This document shows, piece after piece, positions 32,189-44,883 of a DNA stretch of 64,000 nt. The position numbers and the translations under genes are program-made. The notes beneath the pieces are model-generated. The model was given only the letters and a program-made list of their open reading frames with translations. It did not search any database and was not told the DNA's origin. Source of the DNA: Gymnopus androsaceus JB14. Its lineage: Eukaryota > Basidiomycota > Agaricomycetes > Agaricales > Omphalotaceae. Every line of letters starts with the position of its first letter. Within the stretch, counting starts at the first letter, position 1. The stretch spans positions 1 through 64,000 of the forward strand of contig ML769432.1 in assembly GCA_009733575.1 (NCBI GenBank), in the 5' to 3' direction.

Positions 32189-33868
32189 ATGGTCTCCGCA
32201 GAAAATTTGCACCTGGACGTTCTCGAGCTGATCTTTTTCTATCTTGATGGAAATGACTTGTGCTCGGTGGCTCTTGTGAGCAAAGTTTTTTATGCGAGTG
32301 TAATCCCCAGATTGTACCATAAGATTCTGTTCCGAGTGAATCATGCCAAAAGATATCCGCAGGTGAGCTTCAATCGATGATTGCTTTTGCTGTCCTTGAC
32401 TCATTCCATCATTCAGCTCAAGTCTCCATTCCATGCAATACTGGCCCGTAAAGATCTTGCAATTCATGTCCGACAAGTTGGTATGGAATCCCAACTGAAA
32501 TCCGTGAAAGCCCTCATTTTTTTTCTCAGAAATCTGTTCCATCCCAGCACTAAAGTCTCAACACCACCCTACTTTTTTATCTGAATGCTCTCAAGCCTTG
32601 GATCTTTGTAGCAATCTCCGGTCATTTAGATGCACTGAGAATGCGCTTCCCCCATTCTTGCTTCCTATACAAGATAAAGAACGACTACAAGAGCTTCAAG
32701 TTCACGCTAACCTCACTACTGCCCAATCCGAGAAATTGACCACAATCCGTGGCAACTTAACCAATCTTTGTTTGGATTACGGGTCGTGGAATATCATCGA
32801 TGCTCTTCCGAAATGGATCCCAAATTTTGTCAACACACTCACTTCTCTGTGCCTTTATGCGAGTCTCATTTCCCGTATAATACCATGCTCCTTCTTATAG
32901 TCGAACAGATGTCCATAAATCTCAAAGAAAACGTACTGAGTGAGGTGCTTCGACAGCTTCCCGGACTATTGGGTCTACATCTTGTCGGATGTGGCAAGCT
33001 TGAACATGCTGCTGTTCTGCGCCTTGTCTCACACACTCCCCTTCTCGAAAGTTTGTCTCTGAGCACAACTGTGAGTATACCCTCGATCAATAGTGTCAAA
33101 TATTGACCACTGTTTTTAGGAATCCGCTTCTCCTTTGACTAAACCAGCCCCTTCACTTCAGCATCTGAAGCATCTCGCATTGGATGCTCGCTACTCGATG
33201 ATGTCGTCCCCAACACCGCAGATTCTTTCTTCAATCCTAGAGCACATCCAGTCGTCTGTGCCTGGTCTGGTTTCGTTCATGATGCGACTTCCTGAACTCA
33301 AGATCGTCGCTGCTAAAGACTTTATCGAGAAACTTGTCAAGCTGCACGGCAGCACCTTGAGAATCCTTGCTTTTCTTGACTGCGCAGTTTCGTTGGAGTC
33401 GATTTCGACGATTATCCGATCTTGTACGAACTTGGAACGTTTGGAGTTGCCCATTCCGACGAAAGATATAGTAAGGTCTCCTCTTCGTTGCGAAAGCTTC
33501 CAATTTGACAGTAGGCATATATGCATATAGGTGACTTTTGGATCTTATGTTCGAAGGCGCTTCGAACCTCCAGATCATTGTCGACACGGATACTCACTCC
33601 GGCCACGGGCATGGACGCGTTTCTCTGTCCCAAGAAAATGCGTGCCTCGTGATGATACGCGCTCCTCAGTTAAGGAAGATCGTTAGCGGGAAGCGGATCT
33701 GGAAGGTGACATTCCTATCTCAAGCTCTGATTTTGCAACCTGTCGTAACAATTGTGATTTCAGAAATCATCCCCTGGCTCTGACTTGTCATTTGAACGAC
33801 TGCCTGCCTATCCTCCCGAGACGTATTGGTTCATGCCTCGAGAAATGACCGAAACTGGGAACAACTAG
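32189..33868 (+). CDS. F-box protein with leucine-rich C-terminal region
   Basis: Exon 1 from the ATG at 32189 encodes a short F-box: NLHLDVLELIFFYLDGNDL and VALVSKVFYASVIPRLYHKI. Later exons have LKSPFHAILARKDLAIHVRQ, CSQALDLCSNLRSFRC, LPKWIPNFVNTLTSLCLYA, LRQLPGLLGLHLVGC and ILEHIQSSVPGLVSFMM. The last exons read ENACLVMIRAPQLRKIVSGK and end near TAG at 33868. The pattern fits the large agaricomycete F-box family, substrate receptors for SCF ubiquitin ligases. Two frame problems remain. One is at a run of eight T near 32516. The other is an in-frame TGA at 33532 just after the last long intron. They may be errors or mark a decaying gene. Confidence 0.7.
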
Positions 33869-34055
33869 ATCCCTTCTATATTCTTGGATCCCAAATCATG
33901 TTCTAGATGCGAGCACGGCGGCAAGAATTCGCGAATACTCGCGAGCAGCCATCCACCGTGTTTTTACAGCGTATTGTACAACAAGAAAATCAGAAATTCT
34001 ACATATATTACATCCACCATAGATCCCATAAAATGAATAAAACAAGACAACAGGA
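33869..34055. other. Short intergenic region
   Basis: It separates the convergent F-box gene and the small minus-strand gene. No feature is seen. Confidence 0.4.
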
Positions 34056-34692
34056 TCATCGCGATTCCTCTTTGTCAAAGAAAACTGTAGCGCCAGCTGC
34101 TAATGTAGCAATTCCCGCCGCCGCAAGTAAAGGTTTGCGACCATCATCGGTCTGTGTAGGGTGCGGTCAGCGGGGTGCGATCGTAAATGACTCAAGTTCT
34201 ACTCACTTTTTTCTTCTGTCCGCTATATCTATAGCGGGTGATATTGGATGGTCCATCGTACATGTGCGTCAATACATCGTCGTTGAAGGTCAATGAGATC
34301 GGACTCTGGGTATGATGCATGCGACTAGAAGGACGATTCTCTGATGCTTTTGCGTTCCTCGGCGGCTTTGTTAATAGCAACGAGGACGAGGAGCGAGGAC
34401 GAGCGGGACCCTCAAATACCAATGGAGGAGGAAGTGTAGTTGATGGACTCGAGGGCGACATCGTCGGCGTCGGCGCTGCTGGTTGAGATGGACGGCGGGG
34501 TAGAACGAGTTTCCGCATGTCAGCAGTCCCGAGCCTGACGGGGGCATCGAATATGTCTGCGATGGCGATGGTGAAGGGCTCAACCTCCCCGAGGTTGGCG
34601 GAAAGCGTGTGGTGGTGGTGCAGAGATTGCGATGAGGTGTTGGTTAACGACCTCTGGCGCAGAACATTCAGTGAAGGACGTCTGGTGGCCAT
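34056..34692 (-). CDS. Small protein with C-terminal hydrophobic segment, unknown function
   Basis: The ATG at 34692 opens MATRRPSLNVLRQRSL. The first exon encodes a Ser/Pro-rich basic region with LGEVEPFTIAIADIFDAPVR, RMHHTQSPISLTFNDDVLTH and MYDGPSNITRYRYSGQKK. After an intron (about 34205-34148) the protein ends TDDGRKPLLAAAGIATLAAG and ATVFFDKEESR, stop TGA at 34056. The last 30 residues contain one hydrophobic stretch of about 17 residues followed by charged residues, as in tail-anchored proteins. The middle block around I-A-D-I-F-D-A-P looks most constrained. I do not recognise the family. A location on an internal membrane is inferred. Confidence 0.65.
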
Positions 34693-35677
34693 GTTAACGG
34701 TGATTTTTAGAGGTTAAGAAAGGGGGGACTGGGTACTTTCTGAGTGAAATCGCAGTATTTGGGAACTTTTGAATTCCTTTATACGGACTGGCAGGTATGT
34801 ATGCTTATGTTGTTGTTGCATTTAGGATTTTTTTACTCATGCCTTCGACCGCATAGTGATCTGTACCGGGCCTAATTGTGCGCCGCACACAGCTCTACGA
34901 GCCAATGCTGGCCGTCAACTTGAATTGCAATCGATAGATTCAGTTGTCTCCCATCCCAACACAGGAGCTAGTCGGAGTTAAAGCGGGACCTGGTACTCTT
35001 TATTCGCGTGTTCATTTTTTGTCCTGGGCGCCTCGGATTCAAGGTCCAGTGACTTGTGTTATAAACCCCTGCCAGGCGTATAAAATAATCTGGTCGATGT
35101 TCCTCTGAGGGTTGTGTCCTGGCTGTCATCATGAGCGGTAAGTTGACCTGCCTATAGGCCTCTTTCGAAATGGCGTAACTGTATTCACAGAAAATAGCAC
35201 TTGAAAAAGCAGTGAAGGTCACTGAGCACAATTTCACTTTCAGTCTCTCGGCGGATCTGCATGACATTTTTGGAACTCGAACGAGGATGGTAGTTACGTT
35301 GGCATTTTTGAAAGTAAGAACCGCTTTGACATCGAGTGAAACTCGCTTCTTATCTTAATCAGGCTTCGATCAGGCTTCTTACTCTTTTTTTTAGTCCGAG
35401 CTTAACTCGCCTAGTACACATGTTGTACGACTCTACGAGGTAGGCATGCTATTCCGACGTGGTGGAATCGTGACCACTGCTGTGCCCTCGGATCGTGCAT
35501 GTCGGGCGTGGGCAGAACGTTGCTCCTGCGTGTTCAACAGCCAAACTCTAAGTTCAACTGACAATGTCACGTTGGAGGGAGATGAATTGGCTTTGCTCAC
35601 GCCATGCACAGAGCATGAGGATTTGGGAATATATAGTATAATACACGAAGATCTTGCCAGCTTTACCTCGCTTCGTA
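34693..35677. other. Intergenic stretch with weak coding-like pieces
   Basis: A short plus-strand exon-like piece occurs after an acceptor near 35189 (KIALEKAVKVTEHNFTFSLS), ending at a GTAAGA donor near 35312. Another follows at 35395-35440. They do not link into a convincing gene and may be leader sequence of the DUF7587 gene. Confidence 0.3.
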
Positions 35678-37621
35678 ATGTCCAAAGCAGCAAATTTAAC
35701 GGACAGTTCTTACGATGAGCCTGATCATCATTTTCTTCCTCAGCTAGGATTTGGCTCAGATGTCACGTTCGAGACCATCGTTGGCTACCACCGGTATACT
35801 TATTTATTTCGGGTCTACACACCAAAACTCCTTCCCGCTGTCCAGGACGAGTCTATTTTTTTCGTAGGCAGCCAGTTTCGACAATAGATTCGCACCCCAA
35901 ACCCCAATAACTTCGGAAATGCATAACTATCCATCATCAGGCGACCCGCTCGTCGAAACAGCAACTTATGAAGACTGTATTCAACATCTAAGTTGGGAGA
36001 CGCGTTCCAGATCGCCTTTTATTTCTACGACATTTAGTTTTGCCTGGGCCTTTTGGGATGCTCTCCGTCGGTTCGAGACTGGAGTGAAGCATGATGTAGA
36101 AATTGCAGTCATAGGATGCCGCATCTCTTTCTGGAAAAGCGGTTACGACTTTACAGTTATTGCGAAAAAGTCCTTCCTTGGCGTCAAAGTGAGTCCGAAT
36201 GGTATGATTTGTCGCTTTCCTTCACTGATCTTGCGCCATGCAGGAGACATCCACATCACTGGAGATGGTGTCGCTTCGCGCAAGAGTCTCAATCAGTCTT
36301 GATTCACGGTTCTGTCCCTCGGTCGGCGGTTCTTGCATCCATTCCCCTACGGGACGTCATTCAGAACCTTCCTTCATACTTTTTGAAAACTCCCTCGAGC
36401 TTTCAAAACAATCGTCCGTTCGTGGATCCCTCTTTGGATCTTCTCCTTGCCTGGGACTTTACCAACAGGAAGCACACCAATTTCCGCAGATTCTGTCAAG
36501 AAATGGGGGATCGATATACGAGGATGCCTTACCAAAAACGGGTAAGGGAAATCGCCATAGGATCCGTGCGTTTGGCATTGATATTGCTAAACCCTTGGTT
36601 CCATCGAACTGTAGAGGATGGCGATGTCCAGTCGGCTGTGGGCCGAATACGGGATCTTTCTGCTTTAGTCGCACATTGGCCCCAGCAGCCAGGATCCCGT
36701 GATTTCCCCGAGATGGCAAGCCTTATGAAAGCTTTGATTCAACTGTTGGCGGAGGAAGTGCGGGGCAGTAACACACGCACTCGCCAAACTGTCGCAGGAG
36801 AAGTTTTACGCCTTCAGCAGATAGTCGATAGTCTATTGGAAATTGTCCATATAAATGACGCTGGTACTATCCCACTTGGTGTGCAACCAAGCGACCAACA
36901 AACGGAAACCGATTCATCTAAATCAGAGTCCGATTCGGATTCTATGCCCGCACCCTCGAATTCTGAACTAAGCGTATTTCCATCTCACCCCGATCGTCCG
37001 CCGCGTTCGGAGCTGAAGATTAGAATACCCGGGTCTCTTACCAGTGTAGCCTCCTCCTCGTCCTCTTACAGCTCCCTCTCTTCCGCCGCTCCCCTTACCC
37101 CCGCCTCATCCATCGAATCCAATGAGAAATTATTCACGTCGCCTTCACCGACAAAAATATCCTTTTCTCATGTAAATCCAAACCCTCCCTCTCCCAATTT
37201 CTCGTCCTCTTCCACAGCTCCATTGGAGCTTTCGCCCCTTCCTTCACCTCTTATTCTACCACAGTCTCCAAACTCACCTCTCACCCCACTTAGAATATCT
37301 ATTCCGTTGAATTTACCATCGCCCATGGTGTCTTCTGGTCCTGCAAGTTCTCTCTATTACTCCGCATTAAAATCACCACCCGTTGATTTTTTCTTCGAGG
37401 AGATAGAAGAATGTCAAGATTCTTCTGAAAGTTCTTCCAAACGATATTGGTATTCTGTACCTGGGTATTCTTCAGAAGATGACTCCGAGGAAGACCAGAG
37501 CTCCGAGGCTACTACTTTACATGACGTTGTATCTTACGCTGTCACTGGTTTTTTGGTTGGGACATTTGTAACCCTCTTGATTTTGTCGTCCCAGAGGCGC
37601 ACTATGTTGTATCTGACGTGA
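35678..37621 (+). CDS. DUF7587-domain protein with C-terminal membrane anchor
   Basis: The start is ATG at 35678 (MSKAANLTDSSYDEPDHHF). The DUF7587 domain covers about residues 40-230: YLFRVYTPKLLPAVQDESIF, DPLVETATYEDCIQHLSWET, SPFISTTFSFAWAFWDALRR, VKHDVEIAVI and RFAQESQSVLIHG. To stay in frame it needs one base fewer near 35879 (TTTCGACAAT) and one fewer at 36114-36115 (ATAGGATGCC). With those changes an intron with donor GTGAGTCC near 36188 and acceptor GCCATGCAG near 36243 keeps the frame. A long Ser/Pro-rich disordered part follows (about 36880-37400). The C-terminus SYAVTGFLVGTFVTLLILSS is a single hydrophobic helix before the TGA at 37621. The domain is common in agaricomycetes and has no known activity. 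The helix suggests a tail-anchored membrane protein. Confidence 0.75.
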
Positions 37622-38732
37622 AAATATATAACTGTATGCTACTTAGATTTAGTACGATAGAGCACTGGAAGTACGCTTGTTTCAAAATCCATGGATGTAA
37701 TTGGTCGATGTTAATTCCACCAGTGCGTCACTTGATATGATTGGTGATTCCTATATAGGATGCTTATTCCTGAGGATCTGCCATCCAATCTCAATAGCCC
37801 TCGGAATCCTCCAGTCACGTCTCATCCACTAGTCCTGGGTCTTTCTCTAGTCCTGGGTCTGGTTCCGATAGTCCAATCATGAGCACCATTCTTATTGAAG
37901 TTACTTATAAGCGCTGTTTTAACAAGCGCCGGACCACCTCCTATCTTCCTCTATTTACTACTCAATGCGTCAACGTCTAGCAGAGCACGCGGAAATTTAC
38001 AGAGACTTTTTGCTACACTATCGGCGGCGATCGTGCACGGAAAAGGCTAGTTGTATACTAAACCTTCCAATCTTGGTGCGTAGTACTACCGCGTTTGAAA
38101 GACCGCTAGCGATATTGATATCATGTACCGTACATTATAAAAAATGGTTCTCAAGTTGATATGAGTATACCACTCTTGAAAGTTTTTATGATTACCATGA
38201 TTACGAGCACACACCGGTGCTACTTTCCTACCTCAACCGCCAAGGACAATTCACCGTTCCATCGAGTCTGGGGCTCCCTCTCTCGGATGCGACGTCCCGA
38301 AAACGTCCCGAGATCCCGCCGTGTAATCTATTTATACTATCTACACGCAGTGCTTTTGCCGAGGCGTCAGCGGTCGAAGTTATCGCTTGGATCGACACCC
38401 CTCCGTCCGACGATGTCTGTCTTGCTGCTCCTCCTACCACTAGGGGTGCTACTGATAATACTTCATCTCTTGAATATCGCGAACCCCGAGTAGATGGAAT
38501 GCCCCCTCCTTAAGGCTCCTTCATAATCCCTACACTTTACCCATGTTAAAGACGAAGGAACAGTGAGCGCTTGTCTGGTGATGTCAATTGTGGCGCTGGT
38601 CTCGGCGCTGGTCTCACTGCTTCTTGAACCTGAACTGCCTTCGCGATCGTCCTCTGACTCTTACACCTTTTTTGCACCTTTTTGTACTTAAAGCCAAACA
38701 GGAAGCAGAAACTCACCATCGCCCCCATCGAT
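37622..38732. other. Intergenic region, no gene seen
   Basis: Several overlapping open frames occur on both strands at 38160-38515, but none has family resemblance or splice support. CTAGTCCTGGGTCT is repeated head to tail at about 37830-37860. Confidence 0.4.
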
Positions 38733-40721
38733 ATGTCTTATTATCAGCAGAACTATCCCAACTCCTATAGTATGCCACCACCGCCAAATGCCAGTGGGTA
38801 TAACCAAAGTTATCCTCCTGGAGCATTCGTGAGACATCGGTAGTTAGGCTTGATTCACTGCTTATATCCTTCCATAACAGCCCTCTTCGTATGCTCCGCC
38901 GCAAAATCAAGCGTATTTACCACCTCCAAGCCAGTCCCCTGCTTTTCGTGACGGATACGTGAGTCCTTCGTAAGGTTATATACTCGATTACAGGTCATGA
39001 ATTACACACATTGGTAGACGCCTTCATATCTTCCCCCTCCATCGCAATCACCTGGAGCTCCTCAAGCTAGTATATAACCCTCCTCCAGGACCTCCGCCAC
39101 CTCCTTTTTCCTCTTATCCAGGGAATCCTCCTCTACCCCCTCCAAGCCAGTATACATCTTATCAACAACAGGCGCAAATTATACAATACCTCAACGTACC
39201 GGTTCCAGCTCCAATAGGATATGAGTTGCCGCCACAGGGCGATATTGCTCCGGGATACGATCCTACAATGGATATAGACAAGATTCGCAAAGCCACTAAG
39301 GGATTCGGCACCGATGAAGCCGCACGTATGTTTTACTTCATCAGACTCTATCCGAATTACTAATTGTACCGCAAAAGTCATTGCCGTCCTAGCCAATCTT
39401 CCGTCACTTCCCATGGCTGAAATGTCTGCTGCATTCAAGGCAAGAACAGGAAAATCCCTAGTTGAGGTTTTGAAGAGCGAGACCAGTGGGTATTTCGGGT
39501 AAGTCTCTAAATAAGGTTTTTGTTTCAGAGGATAGCCTTTCCTATACCTTTCAGGGAAACTCTTCATGGTTTGGTACTAGGACCACTTTGGTACGATGTT
39601 GAGCTTGCAAGAGAAGCAATTCAAGGAGCAGGGTAAGTCCATTCTCCGTGCTCTGTTGCCTGTGCCAATTGTATTGTATTAGGACGAATGAATTTCTCTT
39701 GACCGAGATCATTGCAGATCGCACAAATTCAGACCGTCAACATCTCTTCATAGCATACCGAATGCGCTATGGACGGGATCTTCAAGCCGATATACGGAAT
39801 GATTTAAGTGGAAAGACAGAGAGGAGTGGGTTATCCATTTTTTCATCTTGAGTGAACAGACGGTTGAATTTTTTTCGTTGAAGTGTATACAATGATTCTG
39901 TCCTCAAATACACCGCCGGATAATGCACCTGTGGACTTCCAGCTAGTAGAGCGTGACGTTCACGCCTTGTACAAGGCCGGTCAAGGAAAGATCGGAACAG
40001 ACGAGGTAAGGTCTGGTCTCTCATTCGGATTGGGTCGTCCTATCCTGTCAAATCAACCTCGTTCTCCTACGAGCTTACCGTTCATCCCTAGATTACGTTC
40101 TGTGATATTATCATAAATCGATCGAAGACTCATTTAGCTGCAATGTGAGTACGATATATCACGTTCACTTTCGAGCTCGGAGATGACGGGTTTTCTACTC
40201 AGATGTGACGCATACGGAAGGAAATATAAATCCCTCACCAAAGTGATCAAATCTGAATTGTACGTATAACTGATAATCTGACTGTCCTTAATGTGCACCG
40301 ATGTTAACCGCTTTCTCCGTGATAACTAGCTCCGGACATATGCGAGACACGCTACTTTTCATCGTCAACGGGGCAAAGCCAAAGCATGCAATGGAAGGAC
40401 CGGGTGTTTGGCGTGATGCGAAGTTGCTCGAAAAGTCTATGAAGGGCTTGGGAACGAAAGACAAGCAGCTCGTGAGGAGGTTGGCTCTTCCTCTTTATAC
40501 TTGATTCCATATGCTCACAGGTGTTCAGACTCGTCCGTTATCATTGGGACAAGCCCCGTTTCGAGGCCGTCAAAGCCGCATATCACAAGAAGTACAAGAA
40601 GTCTCTCGAAGGGCGGGTAGCTGGCGAGACGAGCGGTGACTACAAGAAGCTTTTGGTGGCGATTGTTCAAGGGTGCATAAGATCACATTTTCATTTTGGG
40701 ACTTTCTGTTGTACAGTATGA
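38733..40721 (+). CDS. Annexin with proline/tyrosine-rich N-terminal arm
   Basis: The ATG at 38733 starts MSYYQQNYPNSYSMPPPPNA. The N-terminal arm, spread over small exons up to about 39240, is rich in Pro, Tyr and Gln (PPPSQSPAFRDGY, PSQYTSYQQQAQIIQYL). The core has four annexin repeats: DIDKIRKATKGFGTDEAA to GKSLVEVLKSETSGYFG; WYDVELAREAIQGAGTNEF to RDLQADIRNDLSGKTER; VERDVHALYKAGQGKIGTDE to YKSLTKVIKSELSGHM; and WRDAKLLEKSMKGLGTKDKQ to LEGRVAGETSGDYKKLL. The K-G-x-G-T-D and Gly-rich AB loops are the calcium-binding sites. Annexins bind acidic phospholipids in a calcium-dependent way and act in membrane organisation and secretion. The last few codons are uncertain: the frame ends at 40721 unless a 40-base intron near 40673 is removed. 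Confidence 0.9.
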
Positions 40722-41075
40722 GACTTTTCGTTGGCTATATTTCTGCAAGTAAGATGCATAGTATGTAACCGCCGACGGTACCAGGAGCATCGTATGATGC
40801 CGTACCAGCTTGAAGTCGAAAGCCGCTTTCCTCTTGCTTTTAGCTAGAATGCCCACACAAAAATTCACTACATAGCACTACCTTGCAATACTACATGACA
40901 AATTTAACGTCCTAGCATAATTTCAGATTACATTTACCAGCTACCTTGCATGATTCGAAAGGTATCCCAGATGAATCTCGAAGGTATATAAGCCGATTCC
41001 TGTAAGAAAAACAGTACAATTACAACAAAGATAAAGATAACAACAAGTGATTTACACGACCCGTCATGTTTGCGT

Positions 41076-41966
41076 CTAGTTTCGAACCGCATAAATGAAT
41101 CCGTCATACCCTTTCTCACCCACTGTAGCAATCGTTGTGGCATCGACATCCATATCACCTTTCAGACCATTCAACAACAATCGTACTCCTTCGATGTTAT
41201 GATCAGATTCCTGCGGGTCAGCGACACGTCCAAAACGAACGACGTTGTCGACGAATCTGGGTAAACCAAGTTAATTTTGAATCCAGTGATACGAATGGAT
41301 AGTCTGTACTTACGATAATCCCACCCTTCCTTACAAGCCGTTTCGCTTCTGTAAAATACTTTAGGTTGGATGGTTTATCGGCATCGATGAAGATCAGATC
41401 GAATTTCTTGTCTGAAGGGAGGCTGACCATCGAGTCGTGTCCGGGACCTACGATGACTTTACATTTGGAGGATAATCCGGCATTGGATAGGTTCTCTTCA
41501 GCGATCTATGTACATACTAGCTAGTCAGCGTTGCCCGATAAGTAACTTGCATCCTAGTACTGTACCTTTGCGTGCTTGTCGTTGATCTCTAGTGTTATAA
41601 GCTCCCCGTCTTCGGGAAGGGCACGTCCGAGCCATATAGTGGAGTACCTGATACACCGTATGCAAGTAGTCAGTCTTTCGTGAAACTTGCTTATTCGTGT
41701 CATCTCAATATTCACCCGCCAAGCGTCCCCACCTCCAAGATCCTTTTTGCCTGGATCGATCGAGCATGAAGATGCAAGAATTTTCCTTGTGCGGTACTAA
41801 CAGCGATCTCCGGTAATCCATTCTCAGCACTGTTCTTCAGCGCAGCGTCGAGGACGGGATCTTGGGGGATGAGAAAAGAGTTGTGGTAGGCATCGGAGCG
41901 AGTCCAGTCTTTGATGGATGTGGACTTGGGAGTCTGTTTAGTTTGGATGGGGTATTGACTTGCCAT
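41076..41966 (-). CDS. SAM-dependent O-methyltransferase (caffeoyl-CoA OMT type)
   Basis: The ATG at 41966 starts MASQYPIQTKQTPKSTSIKD. Four exons give IQAKRILEVGTLGG (SAM-binding motif I), YSTIWLGRALPEDGELITLE, KCKVIVGPGHDSMVSLPSD, FDLIFIDADKPSNLKYFTEA (metal and substrate loop with D-A-D-K), RLVRKGGII, FVDNVVRFGRVADPQ and GEKGYDGFIYAVRN, stop TAG at 41076. The order and the I-D-A-D-K and D-N-V motifs identify the Methyltransf_3 family. These are Mg-dependent enzymes that methylate catechol-type hydroxyls of small molecules. The length (about 230 residues) is normal. Its natural substrate cannot be told from the sequence, and its neighbours do not form a biosynthetic cluster. Confidence 0.92.
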
Positions 41967-42273
41967 CGAGCTTTGGAATGGGATTATAAGTGAAGGAAAA
42001 TGACCGCAATATTGACAGAACGTACTTATTCCAACCGCAATTTAAGGACGGTGTAATTGTGGATAGTTGGTGTTGGTAATCTCCGGTATCTGCAGGCAAA
42101 TTCCCCTAGAAGCCCTGTTAGTCTCGCGGACCTGGAACAAGCTTTAGGAAGAGAAGAACTTAGTAGTAGTGATAGCAAATGATAAAAAGAACAAGAGTTA
42201 GTGGGCGCTTAATAATAAATAATATTACGACATTGTACATCTTCCCTTTCCCCACTAATACCTCCTGCGCTTG

Positions 42274-43982
42274 ATGGATAATATCCGGTCCCATAAAGCG
42301 CAACTTATTGCCGCAGCGCTTTCCGCCTCTGTCGCTACTGCAGGTCTCATTGCTTCTTATAATGCCTATACACGACGCGGTAAAAGAAAAGAATTGAACG
42401 ACGAAATTTTACGTTCTATCGAATCCAAAGGATCCAACTTTAATTTTCAAAAACATCTCCCAAGTCCGAATCCCAACTCGAGTGTTCCTCCGCCTTCGAG
42501 TGTCTCGGGAAGCTCATACGATGAAGGTCTTATACGGGAGCAGCTAGCGAGGAACTATGCCTTTTTCGGGGACGAAGGAATGAAGAAAATTCGCGGTGGA
42601 ACTGTCGTTGTAGTGGGATGCGGAGGAGTAGGAAGTTGGGCTGCTGTTATGCTTGTGAGATCGTGAGTTTCTTCTCTTCTCTTTCCCTTTGTTTGCTGAC
42701 CATTATCTCAGTGGGATTTCGAACATCCGACTCGTGGATTTTGACTATATTACGCTCTCTTCGTTGAACAGACACGCGACTGCTTTATTGGACGATGTGG
42801 GAATACCCAAAGTCAAGTCTATAGAGAAAACGCTTAAATCTATAGCCAAGTGGGTCAAAGTAGATGCTAGAATTGATCTATGGCGCAAAGAGGACGGTGG
42901 GGCCTTGTTGGAGGGTGCTGGTGAGTACGCACTCGTTGAAGTTCAAGTCTTCCCTGCTCATTTTCGCTACCTGGTAGATTGGGTTATAGGTAAGACTCGC
43001 GAGGAATTAAACACTGCCCAGTATGATAGACTTTTGACCACTAGATGCTATCGACAATATCCAGACCAAGGTCGATCTCTTAAAGTACTGCAATGACAAC
43101 GGTATCAAAGTATCCAATTTCTCCTCGGTGACGCGTTTCGGCTCTAATATCACAACTGACAGGTATTCGCCTCTATGGGAGCAGGAGCAAAATCGGACCC
43201 CACTCGCGTCCAAATCAGTGACATTTCCTACACCATATACGATCCCCTCGCTCGTTCAGTCCGTCGTCGCCTCCGTCTACTCGGCGTATCCTCCGGAATC
43301 CCCGTGGTATACTCCACAGAAGTCCCAGGAGACGTCAAACTGCTTCCCCTAGATGAGGAGGAGTTCAAGAAAGGTCCAGTAAAAGAACTCGGAGTGTTTG
43401 ACGACTTTAGGGTCCGAATTTTGCCCGTCTTAGGGCCGTTGCCTTCTATCTTTGGCCTTCACATCGCCACGTATATCCTTTGCGAGCTGGCTGGAAAACC
43501 GATATTGAATCCCCTCGCTATCAAGGGACGGCGGAAACTCTACGAACGGCTTTGGAAAGATCTTCTACATCGGGAGGAAAAACTGGCAGGACAAACACTC
43601 AAGTTGGTCGTGTTTAATCTCTTTTACACCATATAATGACCTCCTACACCTATCCAGTCGAATTCCTTTTGATGAAGATGACATTGGCCTTTTATTTGAA
43701 GATATCCATCGCGGCCGGTCGGTTTTTCCTCCACATGAAGTACCGACGAAGCCTGCGCTCGTGCGATGGGACCTTTCTCAACCGCTCACAATGGAGAATT
43801 GCGTTGTGATGGAGGAAAAGGACGCGGTAAAGCATATCAAGACCTGGCGTGAAGGCCTGTCGCTTGATGATGGCTCAACGGCTCCCTCGCCTTCACCGGC
43901 AGAGGTCTGGGGAGGTGCAGTGCAGGAGGTGGTCAGAAGAAGAGCGGAGGAAATAAAAAAGATCCAAGAGTGGACGGCGTAG
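42274..43982 (+). CDS. TCD: tRNA threonylcarbamoyladenosine dehydratase (TcdA/Tcd family)
   Basis: I start at the ATG at 42274; a TTG just upstream is not needed. The first 30 residues include a hydrophobic helix (LIAAALSASVATAGLIASYN), as in yeast Tcd1/Tcd2, which sit on the mitochondrial outer membrane. The ThiF/E1-like core begins LIREQLARNYAFFGDEGMKK and then VVVVGCGGVGSWAAVML, the Gly-rich nucleotide loop. GISNIRLVDFDYITLSSLNR, DAIDNIQTKVDLLKYCND and VFSSMGAGAKSDPTRVQI follow; S-M-G-A-G-A-K-x-D-P-T-R is a signature of this family. The C-terminal region ends EEIKKIQEWTA at TAG/TAA near 43982. The enzyme uses ATP to convert t6A at position 37 of tRNA into its cyclic form, ct6A. Introns are at about 42664-42712, 42918-42952 region, 43090-43165 and 43606-43670. 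Confidence 0.92.
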
Positions 43983-44883
43983 GCGATATGGAATAAATTT
44001 ATGTTACTGGGAGATTCAAGGATGTTCCACTGCCCGCAACTTACTCGACATATTACTGGTTTTTTAAAAACTTTCCACCGAGACGATTGCGGCTTGTTAG
44101 CATGGGACTGCTGCAAACAATCTTTACTGATTCCCTTTATTATGAGGCCGTCCTAAGCCTGGTAGGACAACCGTAGCAAGGCCACTACTTGAATCCTGTT
44201 TGAAATAATGCACATTTTTCCTTATGAGAAGGGGGATTTACTGCTATAAATGTGGCGCTACATTCATGTCTTTTCTCTGCCTGGCACGATGCGCATCAAG
44301 TTGGTGCGTAAGCTGGAGCAGGTCTCTGTAGTGTGGCTTTTTCCTTCGACATTCATAATGATAATCCTTTCAGCAAAAACCCAATCTTCAACTTCCTTAT
44401 ATCGCTTGGGTCTTTCTCGCAATTAAGTAGCATATTAATGATAGTACGAGTGACATCAATGCTTATCCTTTTCTGGGGGCCGAGCCCTTAAGTTCAAGTT
44501 CGGACGGATTTTTCCTTACTTCTAGCTCAGTTGTCGTTCGTGTCAGGCTCGGTTTCTCGTGGTCTGGGTTTGTTCACGCCTCCTGTAGGATATTATTATT
44601 GTGATGATATGGCTGGATTGCTCTTTCTGCAAGCGAGAGCAGATGGTCATCAGGTTTAACTAACATTATCTACGTATTAGGAAACAGGAAATGAATAGCT
44701 TGAAAGAAAAAACACTTGTAGCCCTCCCCCAGAAGCTTATGCACATATATATGTATTCCTTACCATGGAGCTGTTTAGTATTGGTCCGCATTTTTGGATA
44801 GTGAGTGAAACCGTCGCATCGGATATCTTAATGCTTATTTATTTCAACCCCTTCCATGTATCATTATATGTTGTGCCCCGTAT
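43983..44883. other. Intergenic region, no gene seen
   Basis: Convergent ends of the Tcd gene and the NACHT-ankyrin gene. No repeat, RNA gene or open frame of note is seen. Confidence 0.5.

Noticed and set aside
38160..38515. Overlapping open frames of about 100 codons
   Set aside because: Three frames are open at once, which points to low stop-codon density and not to a gene.
38733..43982. A secondary-metabolite gene cluster around the O-methyltransferase
   Set aside because: The neighbours are an annexin and a tRNA-modifying enzyme, and no synthase or transporter is present.
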